Shown: positions 46,769 to 57,700 of the stretch, piece by piece
Layout of the letters: each line of letters begins with the position of its first letter
Position numbering within the stretch: position 1 is the first letter of the stretch
Assembly (NCBI GenBank): GCA_026391215.1
Contig: JAPLDX010000060.1
Coordinates: forward strand, 50,622 to 114,621
Source of the DNA: Bacteroidia bacterium
Lineage (GTDB): Bacteria > Bacteroidota > Bacteroidia > Bacteroidales > VadinHA17
Direction: 5' to 3'
Length of the DNA: 64,000 nucleotides
Program-made: the position numbers and the translations under genes
The notes under the pieces: model-generated
Seen by the model: the letters and a program-made list of their open reading frames with translations, nothing else
Told to the model about the DNA's origin: nothing
Databases searched by the model: none

Positions 46769-48259
46769 TTACCTGCTGGTCCTGATAACCGTCACCGTAC
46801 CGGTTCGTGAAACCGCGTCCCCTGATGGTACCTTTACTTCAAGGAACCAGAGATAGGTACCTTCAGGAACCGGATCACCATTTTCTGTACCATCCCACTT
46901 TACAGTATGATCCCTGGTCTCAAATACCATTTTCCTCCTTAAATCAGTAATCACCAGATGGTAATCTACAGGAGTGAATGACAGGACGGGAACGAAAAGA
47001 TCATTCACAAGATTATTATCGGGAGTGAATACATTAGGAACAGTTATTATTTCTGTGACATTGGAACAGATACGTGATGAACGGCTCTCTCCTGACGCAC
47101 CATATGGATTGGATTTTTCATATGCTGTTATTATGAAACAGACCTCATAACCGGTGGTTTCGTACATCAGATCGGAATATTTTATTTTAAAAACAGTGTC
47201 AGCCGGCTCAAGAGAATACCTTTCTTCAAATTGTTTGTCTGTCTTAACAAACAGTTTATAGGAGCTGATGACACCGTTCCACTCTTTATAAGGATTCCAG
47301 GTCAGGTTAATATCATTTTCATCCTGATCAAGCGAGAGCACAATATTTGATGCGATATTTGATACAGTTATAGGAACATTGCAATTATTGACAGCCGAAA
47401 GCCTGTAATAATTTATCTTACTGATATCAGCCTTTCCGTCATTATATAAAAATGAATCCTGATGGTCTGTAAAATGATAGATCTGGCTGAAAACACCTGA
47501 TGATCCGGTCTTCCTTTCAAGGATATAATCCCTGATCTCCGACAGGGGATCTGCTTTAAATGACAGAAGGATTTCATCCTCAGGGACTACGGTTGCATAA
47601 TCAGCGTTGATCCATTTAGGCGGCCGCTGCATCCTGGTGTACAGACACACTTTGTTTGACAGTGAAACAGAACCTCCCTGAAGGTCTGCCCTGACAATAA
47701 AACAATATTGGGAATCAAACAGGAAATCATTCAGGATAAGCATATTTTTATCCCGTCCGGTTGTCCCTGCTGTGGTATAACTGCCCCCGTCAACTGAAAA
47801 AAGTACTGTATAGGCCTGTACCTGCCTGGGGTATGACGGATAACCGTTCCATTTAATTTCAATTTTCCTGTCGCATGTATCAAGGCTTACTGAGGTGAAA
47901 ATAGTATTCAGTGCATTTGAGAGAGGACTTATATTTCCGGCACTGTCAAGTGCTGCCACTACATATGACCGTGAAAGTTCAGATGAAATTAAGCTGGTAT
48001 GTATATAGCTTGAAATAAATGGATTATGAATGGTATCAATAGAATAACCTGCATTATTTGTGTATGAATAAACAATATATTCGGATACATCGGGTGACGG
48101 ACTCAGCGTCCATGATAATTCACTATAACCTGTTAACTGGTCAACAGTAACAAGATCAAGCACGGGTGAAACAGGAGGAACAGTATCAGTTTGCCCTGAT
48201 GCACTGATAGTATATGCCATCAATAAAACAATAATAATAAAAAGGTGTTTTATACTCAT
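46769..48259 (-). CDS. FN3-containing secreted protein with T9SS type-B C-terminal domain
   Basis: Signal peptide; FN3-like repeats; C-terminus VPNVFTPDNNLVNDLFVPVLSFTPVDYHLVITDLRRKMVFETRDHTVKWDGTENGDPVPEGTYLWFLEV. Confidence 0.88.
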   Translation of the reverse strand: MSIKHLFIIIVLLMAYTISASGQTDTVPPVSPVLDLVTVDQLTGYSELSWTLSPSPDVSEYIVYSYTNNAGYSIDTIHNPFISSYIHTSLISSELSRSYVVAALDSAGNISPLSNALNTIFTSVSLDTCDRKIEIKWNGYPSYPRQVQAYTVLFSVDGGSYTTAGTTGRDKNMLILNDFLFDSQYCFIVRADLQGGSVSLSNKVCLYTRMQRPPKWINADYATVVPEDEILLSFKADPLSEIRDYILERKTGSSGVFSQIYHFTDHQDSFLYNDGKADISKINYYRLSAVNNCNVPITVSNIASNIVLSLDQDENDINLTWNPYKEWNGVISSYKLFVKTDKQFEERYSLEPADTVFKIKYSDLMYETTGYEVCFIITAYEKSNPYGASGESRSSRICSNVTEIITVPNVFTPDNNLVNDLFVPVLSFTPVDYHLVITDLRRKMVFETRDHTVKWDGTENGDPVPEGTYLWFLEVKVPSGDAVSRTGTVTVIRTSR

Positions 48260-48260
48260 C

Positions 48261-49523
48261 TCAGCCTGCAGTTATCTGGTACAGGTCATCACTCTTATAA
48301 TACGTTTTTGCCAGTGCGGTTATTTCATCAGGCTCAATAGTTTTTATCTTTTCAACAAGCCTGTAATAATACTTATTATCAAGTCCGAATTCCCATACCG
48401 ACCTGAAGCTTTCAGCTATAGCGAACGGTCCGTCAAACATTCTTACTATCTCTCCAAGCATATAGTTTTTAACAATCCCAAGCTCCTCTTTTTCCACCGG
48501 AACCTCCTGAAGCAACTGTATTTCTTTATATATCTCATCTATCGCTTTTTGAGTACTTTTTTTACTCACTTCAGTGGAAATGACCTTGAAACCACTGATT
48601 ATCAGAGAATTTATTACAGAGTGTATGCCGTATGTCAACCCTTTCTCCTCCCTGATGTTTTTCATCAGCCTCGAGTTGAAGTATCCTCCAAGAACCACAT
48701 TCAATACTTTCATTCCCGGGTAATCGGGATGGAGCTTATTAATTGACAGGGATCCTATCCTGATAGCCGTCTGAACCGCTCCCTTCTTATTAATGTGCAC
48801 CTGTTTCCTTTCCTCTGATTTTATTACATTCCCTGATTCTTTGATGCTCCTGCCTGCTGAATGCAGCTCCCCGAAAAATTTATTAAGAAGATCCACGGTA
48901 TTCCTGTGTATTTTGCCGGATACTATTATGGCAAGATTTTCAGGAGTATAGTATTGTGAATGAAAATCTGACAATAGTGCCGGGCTCAGATTAAGAAAAT
49001 CATCCTGAACTGCCTGTCTGCCGCAGGGATGATCTTTTCCGAAAATTGATTCAAAAAGCTGATCAATTGCCAGGCTGCTGACTTTATCCCTGTTTACCAG
49101 GTACCACCGCAAGCGTTTTTTCATCAGGGTTTTTAGTTCAGCTGCCGGAAAGAGAGGATCAAATATAATTTCTCTGGCAAGCTCAAGTATCTTTTCAATA
49201 TGCTTGTTCATGAAAAAGATCACGATGCCTGCACGATCCTTTTCAGTGTAAAGATTGTAGAACGCTCCGTGGAAGTCGAGTATCTTATTAAGCCTTGAAG
49301 AACTGTAATGCAGTGAGCCCTCCGTGAGCATCATATTGGTCGTTGATGCAAGAAGAGGGAGGTATTCTGCAGCCTGCCCTGCCATAAAAGTGAAGTCAAT
49401 ACGCATTATATCCTCAGTACCAGCCTCGATCATGTAAACAGGGATCCTGTTGCTCAGGAGGGCAAAACCGGCTTCAGGTATCCTGCCCGGCTCAACAGGT
49501 ATTATTGGCGGCATCTTATTCAT
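48261..49523 (-). CDS. M16-family peptidase-like protein lacking the HxxEH motif
   Basis: 420 aa; M16 fold signatures (VLGGYFNSRLMKNIREEKGLTYGIHSVI) but no HxxEH. Confidence 0.88.
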   Translation of the reverse strand: MNKMPPIIPVEPGRIPEAGFALLSNRIPVYMIEAGTEDIMRIDFTFMAGQAAEYLPLLASTTNMMLTEGSLHYSSSRLNKILDFHGAFYNLYTEKDRAGIVIFFMNKHIEKILELAREIIFDPLFPAAELKTLMKKRLRWYLVNRDKVSSLAIDQLFESIFGKDHPCGRQAVQDDFLNLSPALLSDFHSQYYTPENLAIIVSGKIHRNTVDLLNKFFGELHSAGRSIKESGNVIKSEERKQVHINKKGAVQTAIRIGSLSINKLHPDYPGMKVLNVVLGGYFNSRLMKNIREEKGLTYGIHSVINSLIISGFKVISTEVSKKSTQKAIDEIYKEIQLLQEVPVEKEELGIVKNYMLGEIVRMFDGPFAIAESFRSVWEFGLDNKYYYRLVEKIKTIEPDEITALAKTYYKSDDLYQITAG

Positions 49524-50770
49524 TTTGGCTGTTTCCTTGATGATAGATAGTAAAGAGTGCTGCAGTTGGAAGGATTGAAGTACCTGTTGACTGCTTCAAT
49601 GACCATCTTCCTGTCAATCTTCCTGTACAGATCGACTTCATTATTTATCAGGTCAGTATTTCCGATGAGGTCATAGAAGGAGAGATTCATTGCTTTATTA
49701 AGAATGCTGGTATTGGAAAAGATATTTGAAGACTCATACTTATTTTTAACCTTTTCCATCTCCGGGGAAGACAGATATTTTTCCTTAAGGTCGTTAATTA
49801 CTTGATTTACTGATTCTTCAGCCTGATGAATATCAACGCCTTTCATTAATTTCCCGTTTAATATGATAAGTCCGGGATCAATATCTGACGTGATATATGC
49901 ATCTATTTCACTGAATAGTTTTTTTTGCCTTACCAGCCTGGTATATAACCTTCCTGATTCTCCCCCGGAAAGGAGATCTGTTATAAGATCAAGGATATAA
50001 AAATCATTGCTGGTCCGTTGTCCGGTGTGCCATACTTTATAAAGAGCATTAACAGGAACATCTCTTTCAACAGTAAGCGATCTTGCCTCATTCTGCTCAG
50101 GTTCTGCGGGCAGGTCTCTTGTTCTGATATTACGCTTTTCAATAGCGCCAAACCATTTCTGCGACAGGTTGATGGCACTATCGGCTGATATATTGCCTGT
50201 CAGAGTGAGAATGGCATTATTTGGAGCATAATGAGTGAAGAAGAAGTCCCTGATTTCAGGAAGCCTGACATCTCTTATATGAGAAATATCCATACCGATT
50301 GTGGGCCAGCGGTAAGGATGTACCTTGTAGGCAAGAGGTCTCAGGATCAGCATTGCATCTCCATAAGGTTGATTAAGATAGCGCTGATTGTATTCTTCAA
50401 TGACTACACTTTTCTGAATGTCAAGGTTTTTATCAGAGAAATCGAGAAGGTTCATCCTGTCAGATTCAAGCCAGAAAGCGATTTCAATATTGCCGGCCGG
50501 CAGGGTAATATAGTAATCAGTAATATCCGTGTTGGTGAATGCATTGTTTTCACCCCCGGCAAGAAGAAGATGCTTGTCGAATTCAGGGATATGCGCAGTT
50601 CCTCCAAACATAAGGTGCTCAAAGAGATGTGCCAGTCCTGTGGAACCCGGATCTTCATCTCTTGACCCCACATCATATATTATATTCATCGCAACAAGCG
50701 GCGTGGACCTGTCCTCATGCACCAGTATCCTTAATCCGTTATCGAGAGTAAATCTGTTGTAATTGATCAT
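49520..50770 (-). CDS. M16-family zinc peptidase (active-type, HLFEH motif)
   Basis: VGSRDEDPGSTGLAHLFEHLMFGGT gives HxxEH; overlaps the following M16 gene by 4 bp. Confidence 0.92.
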   Translation of the reverse strand: MINYNRFTLDNGLRILVHEDRSTPLVAMNIIYDVGSRDEDPGSTGLAHLFEHLMFGGTAHIPEFDKHLLLAGGENNAFTNTDITDYYITLPAGNIEIAFWLESDRMNLLDFSDKNLDIQKSVVIEEYNQRYLNQPYGDAMLILRPLAYKVHPYRWPTIGMDISHIRDVRLPEIRDFFFTHYAPNNAILTLTGNISADSAINLSQKWFGAIEKRNIRTRDLPAEPEQNEARSLTVERDVPVNALYKVWHTGQRTSNDFYILDLITDLLSGGESGRLYTRLVRQKKLFSEIDAYITSDIDPGLIILNGKLMKGVDIHQAEESVNQVINDLKEKYLSSPEMEKVKNKYESSNIFSNTSILNKAMNLSFYDLIGNTDLINNEVDLYRKIDRKMVIEAVNRYFNPSNCSTLYYLSSRKQPK

Positions 50771-50881
50771 AATTCCGTTCCTCAGCGAACCATAGCTCTA
50801 CAAGTTGACAAACTTAAATAAAAAACTGTGAAGCAAGAGTAATGTTTTTATATTTGCATCATTATGTTCATAAACAGGATT

Positions 50882-52162
50882 ATGAAAAAGGATACTTTGA
50901 TTTTTGACATTATTGAAAAGGAGCGTCAGCGGCAGCTGAACGGAATAGAACTTATCGCTTCAGAAAACTTTGTAAGCCCCCAGGTGCTCGAAGCCATGGG
51001 TTCAGTGCTGACAAACAAATATGCGGAAGGATATCCGGGGAACCGTTATTATGGCGGTTGTGAAATTGTGGACCAGGCTGAGCAGCTGGCCATTGACCGG
51101 TTAAAACAGCTTTTTGATGCGGAATATGCCAATGTGCAACCCCATTCAGGAGCTCAGGCCAATATGGCTGTTTTCATGACCGTTCTTAAACCCGGGGATA
51201 CTTTCATGGGATTGAACCTGGCACATGGAGGACATCTCTCGCATGGATCGCCGGTAAATTCTTCAGGTATCCTTTACCATCCGGTGGCGTATGGTGTAAA
51301 GGAGGAAACAGGCATGGTTGACTACGATATGATGGAGGAAGTCGCCCTTAAGGAAAAGCCTAAACTGATCGTTGGAGGCGCTTCTGCCTATTCCCGTGAA
51401 TGGGATTATGAAAGGATGAGAAAAATAGCCGATATGGCCGGTGCCCTTTTAATGATTGACATGGCACATCCTGCCGGAATAATTGCTGCCGGCCTTCTTA
51501 AGAATCCTCTGAAATATGCACATATAGTAACATCGACAACCCATAAAACACTAAGGGGTCCGCGGGGAGGGATCATACTTATGGGCAAAGACTTTATTAA
51601 TCCCTGGGGAATAACAACCACCAAGGGTGAGGTCAGGATGATGTCATCGCTTATTAATTCAGCCGTCTTCCCGGGTGTTCAGGGAGGACCGCTTGAGCAT
51701 GTTATAGCTTCCAAAGCAGTCTCTTTCGGGGAAGCGCTTCAACCTGAATTCAGGGAATACCAGGCGAGGGTGATAAAGAATGCTTCGGCAATGGCACAGG
51801 CATTTATGGATAAAGGTTATAAGGTAATTTCAAATGGCACAGACAACCACCTTATGCTTATTGACCTCAGGACAAAATTCCCGGATATTTCAGGAAAGAA
51901 AGTGGAAAATACCCTTGTCCGGTCTCATATCACGGTAAATAAGAATATGGTGCCTTTCGACAGCCGGTCGCCATTTCTCACCTCCGGACTAAGAGTCGGT
52001 ACTCCGGCAATTACTACCAGGGGTATGAAGGAAGAGCACATGGGAGTTATTGTGGATCTTATCGATGAAGTCATCTCTGACATTGATAATGAATCAGTTA
52101 TTGCAGGAGTGGGAGAGAAGGTTGTGAAAATGATGAAATCTTTTCCTCTATTTTCGATGTGA
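50882..52162 (+). CDS. glyA: Serine hydroxymethyltransferase
   Basis: [61 protein letters not shown]. Confidence 0.97.
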   Translation: MKKDTLIFDIIEKERQRQLNGIELIASENFVSPQVLEAMGSVLTNKYAEGYPGNRYYGGCEIVDQAEQLAIDRLKQLFDAEYANVQPHSGAQANMAVFMTVLKPGDTFMGLNLAHGGHLSHGSPVNSSGILYHPVAYGVKEETGMVDYDMMEEVALKEKPKLIVGGASAYSREWDYERMRKIADMAGALLMIDMAHPAGIIAAGLLKNPLKYAHIVTSTTHKTLRGPRGGIILMGKDFINPWGITTTKGEVRMMSSLINSAVFPGVQGGPLEHVIASKAVSFGEALQPEFREYQARVIKNASAMAQAFMDKGYKVISNGTDNHLMLIDLRTKFPDISGKKVENTLVRSHITVNKNMVPFDSRSPFLTSGLRVGTPAITTRGMKEEHMGVIVDLIDEVISDIDNESVIAGVGEKVVKMMKSFPLFSM

Positions 52163-52233
52163 TAATAACTTGTGATTATTTTTGCTTCAAATAATTTAGT
52201 AACTTTACATTTATCCGTTGTTATTATATTTTA

Positions 52234-52614
52234 GTGATGAGCAACAAGAAACTAATTTACATCGTTGACGACGATCCTTTTATTAACACGTTGCTGGTTA
52301 AAAGATTAGCCTCTGATCAATACACTCTTGAAACATTTGAATCAGGAGAGGAATGCCTTAAAGCAATTGACAAAAATCCCGACCTGATAATCCTTGATTA
52401 CCTGTTTGTGAAGAAGGACCATGAATTCATGAATGGAATGCAGGTACTGGACAAGATTAAGGAATTAAAGCCAGGCACTCCGGTAATAATGCTTTCTGGT
52501 CAGGATAAAGGAGAAATAGTGCTGGAACTGGCAAGGAAAGGTATTAACGATTATATCATCAAGGACAATAACCTGATCGATAACCTCAGTGCTGCAATAA
52601 ATGAGGTTTTTTAG
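52234..52614 (+). CDS. Stand-alone response regulator receiver
   Basis: 126 aa; IYIVDDDPFINTLL, LIILDYLF, PVIMLSGQD, no output domain. Confidence 0.9.
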   Translation: MMSNKKLIYIVDDDPFINTLLVKRLASDQYTLETFESGEECLKAIDKNPDLIILDYLFVKKDHEFMNGMQVLDKIKELKPGTPVIMLSGQDKGEIVLELARKGINDYIIKDNNLIDNLSAAINEVF

Positions 52615-52629
52615 AAAGCCGGGTAAAGT

Positions 52630-53523
52630 CTATTTCAGGATAAAATTATAAGTTATTGTTCCCTTCTGGATAACGGGAGCATCGGATTTTACATCAAATT
52701 GCGCCTGTAAAGCCGCATCTTTAGCCACCTTCAGCAGATATTCATCCAGTGTGCTTGATCCTTTTATTCCGGGAACAGCCTGTATCACTTTTCCTGATCT
52801 GTCAACACTGACCTCGACAACAACTCTTCCCTCGCCCTGGTAATCATATTCAGGCAGTGGAAGTTTCTGGAATCCTCGTCCCCCAAGCTCATATGAAATG
52901 CCGCTATTGCCTGTCCCGCCGCCCTCACCGCGATTCTGTGAATTGAGATCTCCGGAAGGTACTCCCTGGTTGCCCTCTCCGCCTGCGACACCCTCGCCAG
53001 TTGATGAGGTCCCTGCATTTTTTGAGCCCTCGAGAGCTTTCCTTGTGCGGTCCATGATATCTGCCTGCCGCTGCTGTTCAGCTTCTATCCTCTTTCTTTC
53101 AATTTCCTCCTGTTCCGTGCGTATTCTTTCGGCTTCAGCCTGCTCTCTTTGAATTCTTTCGGTTTCAATCTGCTCAAGCCTTTTCTTCTCGGCTTCTGGA
53201 TCAACTTTTTTCACTTCGGGAGCCTCTTCATTATCCTGGGTTAACAATGGCTCATCATCCGTAACTATTCCGGTCTCCGGAGGAGGGGGAGGAGAAACAT
53301 CTTCCTGGTAAGCAGGAGAAGATGGTTCAATCAGGCCCAGTCCTGTTTCATCGGTGCCGAAATTTACTAGAATACCCGCTTCCTCTTCAGGCGGAGGCGG
53401 AATTGAAAATCCAAAAAGCATACACAATACAAGTACTGCAAGATGGATCAAAATGGTTCCAGCCAGCCCTTTTCCCCTTTCTGAAGGAAAACGGTAAGGG
53501 TCGTTATTTGGGTGTTGTTGCAA
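52630..53523 (-). CDS. TonB-family energy transducer
   Basis: N-terminal TM, Pro-rich/E-rich linker, C-terminal GEGRVVVEVSVDRSGKVIQAVPGIKGSSTLDEYLLKVAKDAALQAQF. Confidence 0.88.
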   Translation of the reverse strand: MQQHPNNDPYRFPSERGKGLAGTILIHLAVLVLCMLFGFSIPPPPEEEAGILVNFGTDETGLGLIEPSSPAYQEDVSPPPPPETGIVTDDEPLLTQDNEEAPEVKKVDPEAEKKRLEQIETERIQREQAEAERIRTEQEEIERKRIEAEQQRQADIMDRTRKALEGSKNAGTSSTGEGVAGGEGNQGVPSGDLNSQNRGEGGGTGNSGISYELGGRGFQKLPLPEYDYQGEGRVVVEVSVDRSGKVIQAVPGIKGSSTLDEYLLKVAKDAALQAQFDVKSDAPVIQKGTITYNFILK

Positions 53524-53896
53524 TTATCAGCTTGTAATTATTTGCCTGTGCAATATTCAGTACCTGGACAACAGTTTCAAATGGAACAGTTTTATCAGCA
53601 TGGAGGGCAATATATGTTTCAGGATTACTTCCGAGTTTTGCCTTTAATACAGCTTCCAGCTCAGCCAATGTTACAGGCTGCTGTTCAACGTAATATCGTT
53701 GATCAGCAGTTATTGAAACGGTAGTCTGGGGTTTGGCCGAAGTCTGCGTGCTCCCTTTAGGAAGCAAAAGCTTCAATGCAGTGGGATGAACAAGTGTTGA
53801 TGTTAACATGAAGAATATCAAAAGATTGAAGACAACATCTGTCATCCCTACAGAGCTGAAATTTACACTTATTTTATTTCTGTTTGAGATAGCCAT
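53504..53896 (-). CDS. exbD: ExbD/TolR-family biopolymer transport protein
   Basis: 130 aa; VGMTDVVFNLLIFFMLTSTLV; overlaps the tonB-like start by 20 bp. Confidence 0.92.
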   Translation of the reverse strand: MAISNRNKISVNFSSVGMTDVVFNLLIFFMLTSTLVHPTALKLLLPKGSTQTSAKPQTTVSITADQRYYVEQQPVTLAELEAVLKAKLGSNPETYIALHADKTVPFETVVQVLNIAQANNYKLIIATTPK

Positions 53897-53904
53897 TGTA
53901 CTGG

Positions 53905-54591
53905 TTATTTTTTTACAGGTTCATTTAAGATATCCATGAATTCAGTGAGTGTAGCCTCAAGGTTAAAGACCACTCTTTCCACCCTCACAACAAGAACATT
54001 GTATGCAAAATACCCGAGTATCCCTACAATAAGTCCTGCAACCGTAGTGATAAGTGCAGTATAAATACCATCAGAAAGCAGTGATACTTCAATGTTGTTT
54101 CCTGCCTGTGACATTGCATAGAATGACTGGACCATACCTATTACAGTTCCCAGGAATCCGAGCATCGGTTCAGCTCCGGTAATTGTAGCCAGCGTGGGAA
54201 AGCTTTTTTCGAGTTTTGCTATTTCCAGTTTTCCTACATTTTCAATGGCAGTTGTAATGTCCTGTAAAGGTCTTCCGAGCCTTGTGATTCCCTTTTCAAC
54301 CATTCTTGCGGAAGGGCTGTCGGTGGACTTGCAGAGGGCAACTGCAGCTTCAATCTTACCATCATGAATATAGTCTTTGATCCTGTTCATAAAGTTCTGA
54401 TCATCCTTTGTAGCCTTCCTGATTACATAATACCTTTCAACGAAGATATATACGGCAACAAATGAGAGAAGTATGATGGGGATCATAACCCATCCTCCCT
54501 TGATAGCAAAATCGAGTATCGTCAGATCCGTCTGTCCGGCTGTTTCAACAGGAAGTGTAACATCCTGTAACATGAATTGTAAAAATCCCAT
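53905..54591 (-). CDS. exbB: MotA/TolQ/ExbB proton channel family protein
   Basis: ATITGAEPMLGFLGTVIGMVQSFYAMSQAG...ALITTVAGLIVGILGYFAYN. Confidence 0.93.
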   Translation of the reverse strand: MGFLQFMLQDVTLPVETAGQTDLTILDFAIKGGWVMIPIILLSFVAVYIFVERYYVIRKATKDDQNFMNRIKDYIHDGKIEAAVALCKSTDSPSARMVEKGITRLGRPLQDITTAIENVGKLEIAKLEKSFPTLATITGAEPMLGFLGTVIGMVQSFYAMSQAGNNIEVSLLSDGIYTALITTVAGLIVGILGYFAYNVLVVRVERVVFNLEATLTEFMDILNEPVKK

Positions 54592-54755
54592 ATCTTATCT
54601 TTTAATCGTTACTTATTAGTATTCTGCTTTTTAAATTCACGTGCGAAGATATTAAAAAACGTATTTATATGGTGTTCTATTATTTGGGATTAATAACAAT
54701 GTATAAAAATTTATTAACCAAACTTGTTTAACTGGACAGAAGAGGGAGGAAAGGA

Positions 54756-57700
54756 TTATTGTCCCGGGACAACCGGTTCTTCTTCCTTTTTCATGTCTGA
54801 ATTGACTTTCTTCCTGAAGAGGTCAGAGAATTTATCAAAATCCTGTTTGAAGAAAAGACCTACTCCCTGCGTATAATCAGCCTGCCTTGCGGAATAGGGA
54901 TTATTGAACCTGTTGAATACTTTAAAACGTATGTTTTCAGTGAGCTTATATTCAATATCAAAATCACCGATTAGCTGATCGGTATTGTCAGTTGATCCGC
55001 CGGTGCCTCTCACATCGAAATTCCCGTTAATGGCTACTTTGTCATTCAGCAGCTGTGTTGATAAAGCAAGCTGCACCTCATTGGAATTGAGATCTTTATA
55101 ACCAGGCCTGTACACAAAACCCACATTAAAATCGTTGCTGATCTGAGACACCCAGTTGCTGAGCTGGTTTGAAACCATTTCGGTTGTGGTGACAGCCATT
55201 GCCGATGTCCCGGTTGCGGTCGTCGTGGAGGTGAGTGACGATCCAAAGGAGGGATCGGCATAGAAGCTGTTCATGACAAGAAGGTACAGGAACTGGCGGC
55301 TTTTTTCTTCTTCGGTTGTGATCACATTCTTCAGATATGCTTTCGTGGCTTCATCAGCATCCGGAAGAACTATATCAAGGCCTACAATCGGGTTAAACAG
55401 ATTGCCTGTAAGATTGATCTGGCACTCGACCGGGATCCTCTCATTATAGCTCTCATCATGAAGTATCTCATATAGTGAGGTCTTAAGCTTATAGATGGCT
55501 TTAACATCAATTTCTGCATTATCAATATCTCCGTTGAAGCTTATTTTCCCTCCATTTTCGACACTGAAAGGCTTATTGAAAATATTTCCAAGTGTGAACA
55601 GGTAATCTCCGTCCTCAATAATATAATCGCCGGAAATTTTAAAATCACCCTTTTCGTTAATATTTATGTTCAGGTTGCCTGACCCATGACCTTTCATCAC
55701 ATCTCCTATTTTTGAATCAAAGATCAGCTGTACTTCTGCATCGGGCGTCACTTCAAGATCGAAATTCATTACCACCTTTGCTTCAGGAACAGGCTTCTTT
55801 GTATTCTTGCCGGAAACATCCTGAGCTATGACAACAGAATCAGGATCTATGAAAGAAATGTAAGAATAGTCCGATACAGTCTCACTGCTATTCAGCGGGA
55901 TATAGAATCTGGTGTTCCTTCCTGTTTTTGCAGATATGTCAAATGAAACATTGTTGGCATTGTTCTTAATAGTTGCTACTCCTGTTGCGAAAGCTGTTCC
56001 ATAGAAGAGATCATTATCCTTAGGGCGTGTATTAAGGACCATTGATTCATCTGCTGTGATCATAAGATCGGAGTTGTATTCATCCTTGAAGTACCTGTGA
56101 TTAATAGCTCCGTTCAGAATTGCCTTATTCCCTCTTTCATCAGTCAGCTTTACATTGTCGAAAATGATTTTGTTCCTGTCAAATTTTATTGAATCATTCA
56201 GATTGTATTTTGTCTGCAGGTAGTCAACTTTCAGCGAAGCATTTTCCGTCATAAGAGCGCCCCTGAGCACCAGCTGGTTCAATTCGCCGGACATGTTTAC
56301 CTTGCCTGTCGCTGTTCCTGAAATCCCTGATGCAAAAAACCTGAGCAGCGGATTAAGGGCATCAATTGGGAGCTTGTCAGCAGCCCCGTCCAGGGATATC
56401 TTCCTGGTTGAAGGATCATAATATCCTGTTATGTCCAGCATCTTTTTTCCGCCAAGATTATTCCCTGCACGTATTTCAGCAACTCTCTTTTCAGAATCCC
56501 ATTCTGATACAATTGACAGATCACCATAATCACTTTCAAGCATTGAAAAATTGTTCACCTTCAGATTGCTTTCAAGAAGGATATCCTTGTAAATACCTGT
56601 CATCAACGCATTTCCGTTAAGCTCTCCCTTAATGTCAAGGGGGATCATATACGTGCTTTCTTTCTTTCGCGCAAGATAATTGAGAAAGGAAATATCAATT
56701 CCCTTGAATTCAATGTGAAGAGTATCGGAAGGATCTTCTGAAACAGAGCCGTCAACAAGATAGTAATGCTCTTTATTATTGATAAACAGTTTGTTGATTT
56801 TCAGAGAATTTGAATCAAGAGCAATGGAGGAATGGTTGATCTTCCAAAGTTTATTGCTAACGTAGATATCATTGGAATCAATATCAATAAGAAGAACAGG
56901 ATTATTATTTTCTTTCCTGCTGTACGTACCGCTTGCACTGAACCTGCCGCTATTTGGCACCTTATCCTTGTTATCCCAGCCCAGGGCAAAAAGAATAGTA
57001 TCGGGTTTTGTGTTAAGGTTGACAGAAAATCCCTTTAGATAAGATTGTCCCAGAAGGTTAAGCGAGGAACTTTTTAATTCTGCATTAAGCTCAGGTAAGG
57101 AAAGATTTCCTTCAAGTGAAAAGTCATTAAACGTATTATTCCTGAAGCTTAAGGTTTTTGCTTTCCCCGTTATCCTCATAATGCTGTCTGTAAATATTGA
57201 TCCGTTCAGGTAGCTCTTTTCAGAAAGCAATATTCCCGTTTTGAAGAAATTATTAAGCCTGTCAGTATTCTTGAAATTCACATTGAATGTGAAATTATTT
57301 TTCATCTCATCCTTGCCTTCAACAGGCTTTGAGAATCGTGAAGGCATAAGCGAGGCAAGTGTCGTTTTAACCAGCGTTCCTAATGTTGTGAAGTTATAAT
57401 AGCCTCTCAGATCGGCATCCACATAATCGGTCCGCAGGCTTATCGCGGGTCTGTTGTTCTCATTAAATGTCTTTATTGAGAAATTATAGATCTCAAGGGT
57501 GTTGCCGTATCTTTTCAGCCTGGAATTGAGGAGCTTTATTTCACCATCAATGTCATCAATATTATGGCCCTTAATGTTTGCTGTCAGAAGCATTGAAATT
57601 GACGAAGCTGTATCAGATTTATCTAAATTCAGCTTATTCATATCAGCATTTGCCAGGTTAAGCGTGAAATCAAACTCAGGAAGCTCCCTGTTAAAATTGA

